Part shown: one piece after another, positions 19,070 through 28,605 of the stretch
Numbering within the stretch: position 1 is the first letter of the stretch
Layout: every line of letters starts with the position of its first letter
Made by a program: the position numbers and the translations under genes
Assembly (NCBI GenBank): GCA_020809425.1
Contig: JAGGDC010000001.1
Location: 1,625,001-1,689,000, forward strand
Length of the DNA: 64,000 nt
Direction of reading: 5' to 3'
Source: Candidatus Synoicihabitans palmerolidicus
GTDB lineage: Bacteria > Verrucomicrobiota > Verrucomicrobiia > Opitutales > Opitutaceae
Notes under the pieces: model-generated
Told to the model about the DNA's origin: nothing
Seen by the model: only the letters and a program-made list of their open reading frames with translations
Databases searched by the model: none

Positions 19070-19681
19070 GTGGTGACGGGACTGTTGGCTCTGACGCTTC
19101 TAGCGCTCGGTATTTTCGCGGTCGCACCGCAATTGCATGATGCGCTCCATGCCGACTCAGACCATGCGGAACACTACTGCGCGGTCGACGTGTTCGCCTC
19201 GGGCGTCGCACTCGCCGCTACGTTTGTACTTCTGCTCCCGTTTGCGCTGCTACGACTCGGCTCCATCGAGCCCACCGTAATCGTCCGCTTGGTCGCGCCG
19301 TTGCGTCGACTGCCCCGGGGCGAGGTTCCCCGGAATTTTCGAGCTAATCCGTCCCCTCAGAGCGAGACCGCTGGTCCCGCCGAGCACCGCAGTGTCCAAC
19401 TGCTCTCCACCTCTCGTGGAGAATTCACAAACTCGAAATTTTCCTGTCGACCCGAACGCCCAGACGCGTCGCGACAGGCCCATCCGTATCTCCATGTCAT
19501 TTTCATTCCGCATTTTGGCGGCATCAACGATTGTATCCGTTGCTTCCGCTCAAACCACCGAACCGTCCTCCGCGCCGAATTCCGTCCATCTCGACGACTT
19601 TGTCGTCTCCACGCACCCCTACGGGCGCAGCTCTCACGAAATCGCCCAACCGACCAACGTCGTCACGGGCCCCAATCTTGA
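19070..19681 (+). CDS. Hypothetical His-rich membrane protein preceding the zinc-type TonB receptor
   Basis: GTG start, with a hydrophobic helix (GLLALTLLALGIFAVAP), a His/Asp-rich segment (LHDALHADSDHAEHYC) and a second helix (ALAATFVLLLPFALLRL). Beyond about residue 85 the sequence is low-complexity and overlaps the receptor gene in another frame, so the true end is probably nearer 19330-19450. An ATG at 19024 in another frame (MITFTRLSHF) may be the original start, implying an indel at the TTTTAAA run. Small His-rich proteins next to metal receptors are common; the function here is inferred from position. Confidence 0.35.
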   Translation: MVTGLLALTLLALGIFAVAPQLHDALHADSDHAEHYCAVDVFASGVALAATFVLLLPFALLRLGSIEPTVIVRLVAPLRRLPRGEVPRNFRANPSPQSETAGPAEHRSVQLLSTSRGEFTNSKFSCRPERPDASRQAHPYLHVIFIPHFGGINDCIRCFRSNHRTVLRAEFRPSRRLCRLHAPLRAQLSRNRPTDQRRHGPQS

Positions 19682-21591
19682 CCAAAATCAATCCACCTCC
19701 CTCGGCGAATTACTGGCCAACGAAGTCGGTGTCAGTTCGACCTATTTCGGTCCCGGGGCCTGTCGCCCGATCATCCGAGCCTTGGGCGGTCCCCGGGTAG
19801 CCGTCATGCAAAACGGCACCGACACCATCGACGCTTCTGTCCTCAGTCCCGACCATGCCGTGGCCCTCGACCCGCTTTTGATCGAACGCGTCGAGATCAC
19901 CCGCGGCCCCGCCGCCCTACTCCACGGGAGTTCCGCCATCGGCGGAGCCGTCAACGTGATTACCCACCAGATACACACCACCCTGCCCGAGCCGGGAGTG
20001 CATGGCCGCACCGAAGCCCGATTTGGTTCCGGCAACGACGAACGTTCCGGCGGTCTGTTGCTCGAAGGGTCCAGTGGACAACTGGCCTGGCACATCGACG
20101 CGTTCAAACGCGAAACGGACGACGTCGATATTCCCGGCTTCGCAGAGAGCAAACGACTGCGCGAACTGGAGGCCGCCGAGCATGAGGACGACCACGACGA
20201 CGAGGGGGGAAGAGGAGGCGGAAGCCTTTGGCACCCTCCCCAACTCCTCCGTCGATTCCGATGGGGGCGCCACCGGTGTTTCTTGGATCGGGAAACAAGG
20301 CTATCTCGGGTTTTCCGCCAGCGGCTTCAACACACTCTACGGTGTGCCTCCCGGGGCTCATAGTCATGAGCATGAACACGAAGAAACCGCAACCGATCCC
20401 GAAGCGGAGGAAGAAGAACTCGTTTCGATCGACATGCGCCAACGGCGACTCGAACTCGAAGGCGAATGGCGCCACCCGGTTGACTCCATCCAAGCCGTGC
20501 GTCTCAAGGCATCCCACAGTGACTACCGCCACGCGGAGCTGGAGGGTGAAGAGACAGGCACCGTCTTCACCAACGAAGGCTACGATCTGCGCCTTTGACG
20601 TGCTGCATGAAGAGTGGGGACCGCTCCAAGGAGCCTGGGGGGCCAAATGTGGGTCATCCGATTTCTCAGCGGTGGGTGATGAGGCCTTTTTGCCCCCGAC
20701 CACCACCGACGAACGGTCACTGTTTCTCTTCGAAGAAATCGAGCAAAGTCCCACCTTGTGGCAATTCGGCGCTCGCGCCGGCTGGCAATCCATCGACGTA
20801 ACCGACGGCACCCTTCGGGAGCACGACGGCGACGCCCTGAGTGCCTCCCTGGGTTGGGTGCGGTCGTTCAACGAAGCCTGGTCGCTCGCCGCTTCGCTGG
20901 CCCGGACCGAACGAGTTCCGAACGCCCAGGAACTCTTCGCAGATGGCCCCCATATCGGCACCAACGCTTATGAAATCGGCGACACCGGGCTCGGGACCGA
21001 AGTCTCCCGCGGCATCGATCTAACACTACGCCGCCAAAGTGATTGGTTCTCCGGCGCATTGACGCTTTTTGCTAACGAATTTGACGGGTTTATCTATGAG
21101 TCGCCCACCGGCGCCGAGCAGGACGAATTGCCGGTCTATCATTTCGTGCAACGCGACGCGTCGTTTCACGGTGCCGAGCTCGAGACGCTTTGGCACCTTC
21201 ACGAAGACGAACATGGTCACCTCGATCTCCGGGTGACAGGTGACTTCGTGCGAGCGCGCAATACCACCGATCATACCGATCTGCCACGCACCACGCCCAT
21301 ACGTGCCCGCATCGGTCTGGACTGGCAGCGTCAAAACTGGCGCGCCGGCTCGGAACTCGCCCATGTCTGGGAACAAACTCGAGTCGCCCCGGCGAAACGC
21401 CCACCGACGGCCACAACCTGTGAAGCGCTTACGTGGGGTATCGCTGGGTCCAACCCACCATCACATGGAATCTGCTGCTACGCGGCACGAATCTGACCGA
21501 CAGTGACGCCCGCCCCCATACGTCGTTCCTCAAGGAAACCGTGCCTCTGCCCGGTCGCAACGTAGCACTCAGTCTTCGCGCGAGTTTCTAG
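19494..21591 (+). pseudogene. TonB-dependent receptor, zinc-type (ZnuD-like), at least three frameshifts
   Basis: Signal peptide MSFSFRILAASTIVSVASAQ. The plug domain has NVVTGPNLDQNQSTSLGELL, RALGGPRVAVMQNG and VEITRGPAALLHGSSAIGGAVNVIT, the conserved plug/barrel junction. Extracellular loops are rich in His and acid (EHEDDHDDE near 20180; HSHEHEHEE near 20365), the hallmark of ZnuD-type zinc receptors. Frames change near 20205, 20595 and 21400. The last strand (NLTDSDARPHTSF and PLPGRNVALSLRASF) ends with Phe, as expected for outer-membrane insertion. Not functional without correction. Confidence 0.8.
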
Positions 21592-21601
21592 GCCTTCGCC
21601 C

Positions 21602-22525
21602 TCAATCGGCCTCCAGCCCAAAGACCGCTCGCGCATAGTTGCGGGCGTTGAACGGCTGGAGGTCATCGGGCTGTTCGCCCAATCCGAGAAAATAGATCGG
21701 CAACTTCAACTCGCGCCAGATCCCGACAATGGCGCCCCCCCGGGAGGTCCCGTCGAGCTTGGTCACGATGAGCCCGGTCAACCCGAACTTCTGGTGAAAC
21801 ACTTTCGCCTGCTCGATTGAGTTGGTTCCCAACGAACCGTCCACCACCAACCAGGAATGATGAGGCGCCGCGGCATCGTGTTTCTGCAGCACCCGGCGGA
21901 TCTTCGCCAATTCCTCCATCAAATTCGATTTGGTGTGCAGTCGGCCCGCCGTGTCGACGAGCAACATTTGACACCCTCGCGAGTGCGCCGCCTGCCACGC
22001 GTCATACGCGACCGCCGCGGCATCCGCGCCGGTTTGACTGGCCACAATGGGTAGGTCCAGTCGCGTCGCCCATGACTTCAATTGCTCCACTGCCGCGGCC
22101 CGAAACGTATCACACGCCACCAACATCACCGACTGTCCGTCGTTTTTCAGCAGATGCCCGAGCTTGGCCGAAGTCGTCGTCTTGCCCGACCCGTTCACCC
22201 CGATCAACGCGATCACGGTCGGGCCCGGTTCCGCCGCCTGCAACTGCCCTTCACTGCCCTCGAGCACACGTTCCAACACCGCCGCCCCAATCCCCGCCGC
22301 GTCCTGTCCCTTCAACTCGGGATCCTTCCGGTAGGCGGCTTTGATTTCCTCCAGAATCTCTTCCGTGGTCTCAACGCCGAAGTCCGCGGTATACAGCGCC
22401 TCCTCCAATTCATCGAGAGAGGACGCATCGATCTTGCGCCCGCCAAACACCCCGTGAGTCGTCTTCGCAATCGCCGAGACCGTTTTGGACAGTCCCGCTT
22501 TAAACTTCTTAAATAGTCCAAACAT
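21602..22525 (-). CDS. ftsY: Signal recognition particle receptor FtsY
   Basis: SRP receptor GTPase that docks ribosome-nascent-chain complexes at the inner membrane. 307 aa: short N domain, then the G domain with GVNGSGKTTTSAKLGHLL (G1), DTFRAAAVEQL (G2), LLVDTAGRLHTKSNLM (G3), TKLDGTSRGGA (G4) and FLGLGEQPDDLQPF (G5). The long acidic A domain of E. coli is absent, as in many phyla. Last gene of ribH-nusB-ftsY; intact. Confidence 0.95.
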   Translation of the reverse strand: MFGLFKKFKAGLSKTVSAIAKTTHGVFGGRKIDASSLDELEEALYTADFGVETTEEILEEIKAAYRKDPELKGQDAAGIGAAVLERVLEGSEGQLQAAEPGPTVIALIGVNGSGKTTTSAKLGHLLKNDGQSVMLVACDTFRAAAVEQLKSWATRLDLPIVASQTGADAAAVAYDAWQAAHSRGCQMLLVDTAGRLHTKSNLMEELAKIRRVLQKHDAAAPHHSWLVVDGSLGTNSIEQAKVFHQKFGLTGLIVTKLDGTSRGGAIVGIWRELKLPIYFLGLGEQPDDLQPFNARNYARAVFGLEAD

Positions 22526-22575
22526 GGTGCGTTGGGGTTACCCGCGAGGCCGTGCGAAATGCTGACAGTTTTGGT

Positions 22576-23028
22576 TTACTCCGCCTTGCGCGAGTCGCGA
22601 CCCAGCTGATCCTTTAGCCGGTCCAAAATACCGTTGATGAACCGTTTGGAATCCGCCGTGGAGTATAATTTCGACAAATCAATGGCCTCGTTGATCGAAA
22701 CGATCGGCGGAATATCCTTCCGGAACAACATCTCGTAAATTGCCATGCGCAAAATCGCCAAATCGATCCGAGCGATCCGAGCGAATTCCCAATTATGGGC
22801 CAGCTGCTTGATCCGCGCGTCGATTTCATTGACCTGCTGGATCGCTCCGTTGATCAGCTCTTCGCCAAACGCATAATGCGCCCGCATCTTGTCGGTGGTC
22901 TCGAGATTGTCGAAAAACGCCCGAAGATCTTCCGCCAGATTTTGCGGGGCATTCAGGCTCCAGGAATAAAGAAATTGCGTGGCGGCGACACGGCCGTCGC
23001 GGCGTTGGGCGAAAAGGGCTTTGCTCAT
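22576..23028 (-). CDS. nusB: Transcription antitermination factor NusB
   Basis: 150-aa all-helical protein that binds boxA RNA with NusE during rRNA transcription. Visible: RRDGRVAATQFLYSW at the N-terminus and the C-terminal signature ARIDLAILRMAIYEMLF, then PPIVSINEAIDLSKLYSTADSKRFINGILDRL. The start overlaps the ribH stop by 4 bp (ATGA), so the two are translationally coupled. Intact. Confidence 0.95.
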   Translation of the reverse strand: MSKALFAQRRDGRVAATQFLYSWSLNAPQNLAEDLRAFFDNLETTDKMRAHYAFGEELINGAIQQVNEIDARIKQLAHNWEFARIARIDLAILRMAIYEMLFRKDIPPIVSINEAIDLSKLYSTADSKRFINGILDRLKDQLGRDSRKAE

Positions 23029-23498
23029 TGTGAAAGTTGTTTCTTCAGGGTCGCCATTTCCAAGGCTCCCCGGGCGAATTCCGCCCCTCGATTGATCTCG
23101 CCGAAACAGCGTGCTTCGGCTTGAGCATCGTCGGTGGCGGTAACCACCCCGGCGATGATGGGCGTGCGTGCGTCCAAACTGATCCTCATCAACCCTTGCT
23201 GGGCCGCTTCCGCCACCAGTTGATCGTGCAACGTGCCTCCCTTGATCACCACCCCGAGCGCGATACCGACGTCAAATGGTTGTTTGCCCAGCAACAATTG
23301 CATGCCCGTTGGCAACTCACCGCTGCCCGGCACCCGCACCACCGTGACATTCGCATCGACCACTCCCGCCTCCCGCAAGGTCCGCCGGGCACTCTCAATC
23401 AACCCGTCAACATAGCGCTGGTTAAAACGCGCAGCCACGATGCCGAGCCGGAAGGCGGCACCGTCAACAGCAAGGGCGGTGGGAGAGTCTAGACTCAA
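23025..23498 (-). CDS. ribH: 6,7-dimethyl-8-ribityllumazine synthase
   Basis: Penultimate step of riboflavin synthesis; condenses the ribityl-pyrimidine with dihydroxybutanone phosphate, probably as a 60-mer or pentamer. Visible: GIVAARFNQRYVDGLIESAR, VVRVPGSGELPTGMQLL, IALGVVIKGGTLHDQLVAEA (catalytic His) and PIIAGVVTATDDAQAEAR. 157 aa, normal length. The start is TTG 23498, overlapping the stop of a short upstream open frame. Intact. Confidence 0.93.
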   Translation of the reverse strand: MSLDSPTALAVDGAAFRLGIVAARFNQRYVDGLIESARRTLREAGVVDANVTVVRVPGSGELPTGMQLLLGKQPFDVGIALGVVIKGGTLHDQLVAEAAQQGLMRISLDARTPIIAGVVTATDDAQAEARCFGEINRGAEFARGALEMATLKKQLSQ

Positions 23499-23638
23499 TG
23501 AATTGATGAAATTTGAACAGTAGGACGACGATGATCTTCCGATACGGAGGACTCGAACAGCATAGCAACAAACGCTCGCGCCAATTCCGCAACCCGCAAA
23601 GCACGTTCGTTTTTCCCGATCTCCACCTCCGATGGCAT
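23495..23638 (-). CDS. Short open reading frame overlapping the ribH start
   Basis: 47 codons beginning MPSEVEIGKNERALRVAELA. Its TGA overlaps the TTG start of ribH, an arrangement typical of translational coupling. I do not recognise the product. It could be a small protein, the remnant tail of a lost upstream gene, or chance. The rest of the spacer up to the transglutaminase gene (to 23817) shows nothing else I can support. Confidence 0.3.
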   Translation of the reverse strand: MPSEVEIGKNERALRVAELARAFVAMLFESSVSEDHRRPTVQISSIH

Positions 23639-23817
23639 AACTCTCTCATCCTCCCGGTTCGCGCTTCAACTTTCACTATAAAACCAATACGATTCCATTC
23701 ACGAGAAGTTTCAGTTCCTAGATTGCGCGTGCCACTGCGACCGCAGACTCCCTCCCTGCCGGATTAATCCAGACTTGGCAGGCGCCCTCCGAATGGTCCT
23801 GATGACCGCGCTTCGAC

Positions 23818-24696
23818 GTGCGCTTCCAAATCCACCATCGCACCACCTACCGCTATCACGCCGCCGCGACGGAGTCGTTCATGGAGGCGAGGTTGCAGCC
23901 GGCCAACACGCCCACCCAACGGCTGGGCACCCACCGCGTGGAGATTGATCCCAAGTGCAATGTGCACGCCTATACCGACTACTGTGGCAATGTCGTGCAG
24001 ACTTTCTCCATCGTACGCCGTCACGAATCGCTGACCCTGGATAGCTACGCCGAAGTCGAGACGAGCCTGCTCGCAACGCCCGATGCCGTCCTCGAACTGA
24101 GTGTTTCCGAAGCCCGGCAGATCTATCGAAGCAAACCCCTCGCCCACTTCGAATTCCTTAACCCGTCGCCTGCCATCAGCTTCACGGCCGAGGTCCATAA
24201 ACTCGCCAATCAGTTTTTCCGCCCCGGCAACGAGATCGGTCCGTCCGTCCTCGAACTTAATCACTGGGTCAATCAAACATTCCGTTATCAACCGGGCTCC
24301 ACGCATATCAGCACGACCGTTCCCGAGGTCCTGACCCAACGCACTGGAGTTTGTCAGGACTTTGCACAGGTCATGATCGCGATTCTGCGGTCGGCCGAGA
24401 TCCCTTCCCGCTACGTGGTCGGCTACATCGAGACGGACACTCAACGCGACGCCAACACTGACCGCAAACGTAGACCTCGGGCCTTGATCGGCGCAGCCGA
24501 AAGCCACGCCTGGGTGGGAATTTGCCTGCCAAGTGGCAAGTGGTGGCCCCTCGATCCCCCCAATGACTGCATCGCCGGGCTACGCCACGTAAAGGTCGCT
24601 TCAGGCCGGGACTACCTCGATTGCACGCCCACCAGAGGCGTTTTCAAAGGCACCCACACGGACCGACTCGAGGTTTCCGTGACCATGCGCGCATGA
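23818..24696 (+). CDS. Transglutaminase-like cysteine protease family protein
   Basis: 292 aa. The N-terminal beta domain (MRFQIHHRTTYRYHAAATESFMEARLQP) is the bacterial transglutaminase N-domain. The catalytic core carries Cys in TGVCQDFAQVMIAILR, His in ESHAWVGICLPSGKWW and Asp in PLDPPND, a complete Cys-His-Asp triad. GTG start at 23818 gives the conserved MRFxIxHxTxYxY opening. The protein is cytosolic (no signal peptide). Substrate unknown; relatives are peptidases or amidases. Intact. Confidence 0.85.
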   Translation: MRFQIHHRTTYRYHAAATESFMEARLQPANTPTQRLGTHRVEIDPKCNVHAYTDYCGNVVQTFSIVRRHESLTLDSYAEVETSLLATPDAVLELSVSEARQIYRSKPLAHFEFLNPSPAISFTAEVHKLANQFFRPGNEIGPSVLELNHWVNQTFRYQPGSTHISTTVPEVLTQRTGVCQDFAQVMIAILRSAEIPSRYVVGYIETDTQRDANTDRKRRPRALIGAAESHAWVGICLPSGKWWPLDPPNDCIAGLRHVKVASGRDYLDCTPTRGVFKGTHTDRLEVSVTMRA

Positions 24697-24779
24697 TACC
24701 GGCCACAGCCGCGCCCGAAAATTCGGTGTAATTCGTCCCCTCTTTCCGCTCGGCGGCATGGATCAGCCCGGCGAAATCT

Positions 24780-25027
24780 TCACTTGGCGGTGCGAAAGTT
24801 GAATCCGTGACTTTCAATCAACTCCCCCTCCGCTGTGAACAAGGATACGAAGGCGATAAATGCATGCGGCGGACGCACCTTGGGCGCAGACCGCAAACTG
24901 TCCCCCGATCCCACCAAGACAGCGCAGCGCGTTGTTTTCCCGCTTTTGGGGGAGAATTCCACCGCACCGTGCCACGATCCGCATCCATCGCCACCGGGCT
25001 TTTTTCGTCATCGTAAAAGCGCAGCAC
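24780..25027 (-). pseudogene. Short unidentified gene, probably frameshifted
   Basis: Two overlapping frames read as one plausible protein of about 82 aa: LRFYDDEKSPVAMDADRGT then, after a shift near 24920, VGSGDSLRSAPKVRPPHAF and SLFTAEGELIESHGFNFRTAK. The two pieces abut without a gap. I do not recognise the family. It lies between the transglutaminase gene and the MITE-disrupted MarR gene. Confidence 0.35.
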
Positions 25028-25057
25028 AAACGCGTTGCCTCAATCGCCAACCCCAAG

Positions 25058-25163
25058 TAGAGAGTGTCCTATTGACCCAAATTTTGGAAGGGGGCAGGAA
25101 ATCCGCTCAAAAAATAGGCTTTCCTGCCCCCTTCCAAAATCAGGGTAAATAGGACACGCTCTA
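25058..25163. mobile_element. 106-bp palindromic MITE related to the 1.8-kb IS
   Basis: Almost perfect hairpin: TAGAGAGTGTCCTATT at the left end and AATAGGACACGCTCTA at the right. The inner arms ATTTTGGAAGGGGGCAGGAA and TTTCCTGCCCCCTTCCAAAAT flank a short centre (ATCCGCTCAAAAAATAGGC). The same subterminal sequence and terminal GTGTCC motif occur at the right ends of IS copies A and B. It is therefore probably a non-autonomous derivative mobilised by that transposase. It interrupts the 3' end of the MarR-like gene. Confidence 0.85.
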
Positions 25164-25623
25164 GGTAACTGCTTTTGCTCACTTCAATGAGTCCATTGAA
25201 CGCGTTAACACCCAGCGCTGCTTCCATCCTGGCTTGGGCCCGCGCCCAGTGTGGTGTCCCGTCTGCCAACAACTTCAGACCCTCCGTCGTCAACTCGACT
25301 TCTCGTCGCCGACGATTGTTGCCCACTCGCACCTGCAAAAATTTCCGGTCCACCAAGGGCTTCAACGCCCGCGATAACGCCGATCTGTCGAGCGATACCG
25401 CTTCCGCGAGTTGCTGCATCGTCGGCTGGTTCAGAATCCTCATCGTCAACAAGATCACAAACTGCCCCGAACTCACCTTCACCGCCCCCAATGCATCATC
25501 ATAGACCTGCGTCACCAGTCGCGCCGTCCGCCTCACATTAAAACAAGCACACGTCTCCGCCGCAGCCTGACATTGAGCCACGGTAGGCGCAGCCGCTTCC
25601 GCTTTGGCCCGCGACGAAGTCAT
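25069..25623 (-). CDS. MarR-family regulator with C-terminus supplied by the MITE
   Basis: Winged-helix regulator: CACFNVRRTARLVTQVYDDAL (dimer helix), TMQQLAEAVSLDRSALSRALKPLVDRKFLQV (recognition helix), and the wing with NNRRRREVELTTEGL. Native sequence continues to about SKSSYLERV. The last 30 residues (LFTLILEGGRKAYFLSGF onward) are translated from the MITE, which also provides the stop codon. The DNA-binding domain is complete, so the chimeric protein could still work. Start MTSSRAKAEA at 25623. Confidence 0.8.
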   Translation of the reverse strand: MTSSRAKAEAAAPTVAQCQAAAETCACFNVRRTARLVTQVYDDALGAVKVSSGQFVILLTMRILNQPTMQQLAEAVSLDRSALSRALKPLVDRKFLQVRVGNNRRRREVELTTEGLKLLADGTPHWARAQARMEAALGVNAFNGLIEVSKSSYLERVLFTLILEGGRKAYFLSGFPAPFQNLGQ

Positions 25624-25669
25624 GATCCCGCCAATCGTGAAACGAGCAGTACCAAATTTCGCCCCTTCA

Positions 25670-26200
25670 TCAAGGGGCCGCGATCTCCACCGATGAAACG
25701 GTCAATTTGGCATTCAATTGCGAAGGATCACTGCGCACCGCCTCCAGCACGAATTGCTCAATACTGATATACGGAGCCCGCTCCGACAACGCATTATAGA
25801 AATTGACCAGGTTCTCCCACGGCACCCGCTTCAGCGATACATCCACCGTATGCACCGAAAATTGCGCCGTTTGCTGCGTCGGTTGGGCATCACTACTCAG
25901 ATTCGTCGCAATCCCCGCCTGCGCCGCAATCGTGTTCAACTCCGCCGATAGGCGCACACTGTTGAACGTGCGTGAACCGTCCAAATCTTGCACCGCTGCT
26001 TTCGCGGCCGCTTCGATCCTCTCCCGGTCGTTTAACCATCGCGCCTGCTCCTCCAACTGACTCGCCGAAATCGTCAAATCCCGTGATTCCTGCTTCACTC
26101 GCTCCGTCACGCTCGAAACCCAGTAGATTGCCGTTCCGACCAGAAATACTAACAGCAACAACTTTTCCCGGGCCAGCTTGCCCATGAACCAGGCCCTCAT
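25670..26200 (-). CDS. gspM: Type II secretion protein GspM-like
   Basis: 176 aa: short cytoplasmic N-terminus, one membrane helix (LLLLVFLVGTAIYWVSSV), a coiled-coil (residues about 35-75) and a small periplasmic ferredoxin-like domain ending VSSVEIAAP. This fits GspM, which partners GspL at the inner-membrane platform. Start overlaps the gspL stop by 4 bp. Last gene of the gspG-to-gspM series and free of lesions. Confidence 0.65.
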   Translation of the reverse strand: MRAWFMGKLAREKLLLLVFLVGTAIYWVSSVTERVKQESRDLTISASQLEEQARWLNDRERIEAAAKAAVQDLDGSRTFNSVRLSAELNTIAAQAGIATNLSSDAQPTQQTAQFSVHTVDVSLKRVPWENLVNFYNALSERAPYISIEQFVLEAVRSDPSQLNAKLTVSSVEIAAP

Positions 26201-27371
26201 GATGACACCTCCCCAGGCTCCGCCAAAGTCGGCTCCGACTGTTGCACATCAAAAGCACCCAGCGCAAACGTCACCACCAACCGTAACGTCGAACGCGCCC
26301 CTCTAGTTTCCAAATTTAACATTTCTACATTCTCCGTTCCTTCCAACGCGGTCAGCGCCGTGATGTAAGCATTGATGTCGGGGGAACTTGCCGTCTCCGC
26401 TTCGATTTCCAACGAATATAAACTCGTCGCTGTCGTACGTCGAAATACGATCGATTCCGGCTGAGGTTGGTCCACCAGCGCGATCATTTCAAAGGGTCGC
26501 AGTCGTTTCGTTCGCAATTCATCAATCCGATTTGCCAACCGATGCGCCGTCTCGATCTCATTCACAATCGGAGTCTGCCCCGCGATCTGCTCGATCCGAC
26601 CTTGTTGCAACATGTCCAACCCCACCAAGGCGCCCTCGCCCAGTCCGGCTAAAAGCAACAACACCAACGAAGCTACCAGCGGCCGCCAAAGCCACGCATC
26701 CCGCACCCGCGCCCGCCGACGCGAAACCAATTCATCGGGGTCTCGCACGTCGAGCATCAGCGCGTCATCCAGCGCGAGTTCACTGCTCACTCTATCGCGA
26801 TTGATGATCAACACGTCATCCCCCCGGCTTGCCGGCATCCACTTGAATGGAGTCGACAGCCACCACAGATCGGCTGCCGCCGCACTCCTGGATGAGCTGA
26901 TCCCTCACCGCCGACTCCTCCGCCGAACTGGCCTCATCCGACAACTCCACCGCCCTAACCAAGGTCGGCACGCCCGACATGTCGCCAAAATGCAACGCCG
27001 TCATGCCTTCGGGCACTCCGCACGATCCAAGTCGTTGCCGCTGCCTTGCCCGCCAGCAACGCCCCAAATCGGGGCGCGACCCACTCCGCTTCCGGCCACA
27101 TCTCCGTCTCCTCCGACATGAAGCGCTTTTGATACGCCGCAAATACCAATGCCCGATCACATTCAGACCGGGTCCAATATCCCCAGTAAAGTTGCGACAG
27201 CGGAAACGGTGCCACCGTTTCCAGCGCGAGCTCCACCTGTTCTCGCTCCGCTCCAGCCCCCTCCTCCCTCACCAATGGCACCGAACGCACAAAGAATCGG
27301 TGATCCGGCAACACCTCCACATAGCGAGGTCGGGTCTGAAATACGGGTAATTTAAAGGACAAAGCGGGCAT
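26197..27371 (-). pseudogene. gspL: GspL-like type II secretion protein, two frameshifts
   Basis: Three frames make one protein of about 390 aa. First: MPALSFKLPVFQTRPRYVEV to LLAGKAAATTWIV, an actin-like cytoplasmic domain. After a shift near 27030: GMTALHFGDMSGVPTLVRA and VVAVDSIQVDAGKPGG. After another near 26825: RGDDVLIINRDRVSSELALD, a membrane helix (LVASLVLLLLAGLGEGALVG) and the periplasmic domain. Order after gspK and before gspM, plus topology, support GspL rather than another PilM-like protein. Not functional as encoded. Confidence 0.65.
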
Positions 27372-27379
27372 ACTAATAA

Positions 27380-28605
27380 TTATCGGATCGGCGACATCGC
27401 CACCGACTTTTCAGGGGCATCAATCTCGCGAATCTCTAACAGTGTAAAGGAATACTCCAAACGGGATACTCCAAACTCGTTTCTTCTGATTCCGCCCGCT
27501 CGGCCACCGCCAAGGCTGCCGCCGACACTCGGTGTCCGCCCGCTCCATCCACTCCGTTTGAGCTGGTGGTAGCCTCATTCGACTCCGCCGTATCATTGTT
27601 ATAATCATCATCTTCCTTGTGCGGGATCGGTTCTCCCGCGACCAACTTCGCCCCACCGTTCGGGGTGATCACCACATTCAGTCGATAAGACGACGTGCCC
27701 TGTATCACCGTTACAATAATTCGCAGCGCCTGAATCTCCGTGCCCAGCCCTTCCGGCCCCGCCTGCTCCCCGATGATGCCTTTCACTTCATCACTGCTCG
27801 TGAAATACCCCTGCCCGTTCCCCCGATAGATCCCTTCCCCCGATCGATAGTCATTCAACAATGACTGCTGCTGATCATCGTAATGTCCCACCGCCGCTAA
27901 CACCGACGAGGGTGCCGAATTTACATTGATCGTCGAATAGTCCAGCAACGAAATCGCCTCCACGAAACGCCGGCCCCGCTCATTGAAATAACCGGTCTTT
28001 TCGTCAAATAAATCGTCCCGAATCTTATCGATCGCTCGTAGTTCCTCAAACGAGCGCAACAATCGTCCGGGGGGAGGAAACCCGATCTCATCCCGCTCAT
28101 AGTCCTCCACGCGAGGCGCGTCAAATGACGTGGGCGTGTAGTCCTCTTGCATCCAGCCCATGATCGCATCCGCCAATAATTCACCCTCGCTCTCGCGCTC
28201 CCCCCACGAATCAAAGATTTCAAACAGCATCTGAAAATCCAACTGCGACACCGAAATTTTTCCGCTTTCGTCTCGCATCTCCACTCTCACTTCCAGGCCT
28301 TCCCCCGCGTCATAACCCGCCCACTCCAATGGGGTGTTCCACTCTTCCGACGGACTGTGCAGTCCGCCCAAAACTTCCTGGAAGTCGACCAACACCGCCA
28401 ACGTGGTCTCCAACACCGACGTGGTCTCCAACACCGAATAGGCTTCCTGCCGCAATCGCATACGATCCGCATCCCGCACATAGACGATCAGATCCGTGCT
28501 CGCCCGTTCGATGACCAACATCAGCGCCATCGTCGCAAACAACAGCGTGATCAACACGATCACCAATATCGACCCGCGTCGTTTTAATTTCGCCACGATT
28601 TTCAT
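27380..28605 (-). pseudogene. gspK: GspK minor pseudopilin, 3' end shifted by a 14-bp duplication
   Basis: N-terminus KRRGSILVIVLITLLFATMALML is the type-K prepilin helix. The body contains NVNSAPSSVLAAVG, the helix-hairpin-helix-like motif typical of GspK (INVNTA). An in-frame 18-bp tandem repeat (28401-28436) doubles VLETTS. Near the 3' end the unit ATACTCCAAACGGG is repeated (27452-27465 and on), adding 14 bp. The native ending EYSFTLLEIREIDAPEK to SPIR is thereby out of frame, and the protein stops early at 27436. Most of the pseudopilin is intact, so partial function cannot be excluded. Confidence 0.7.
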
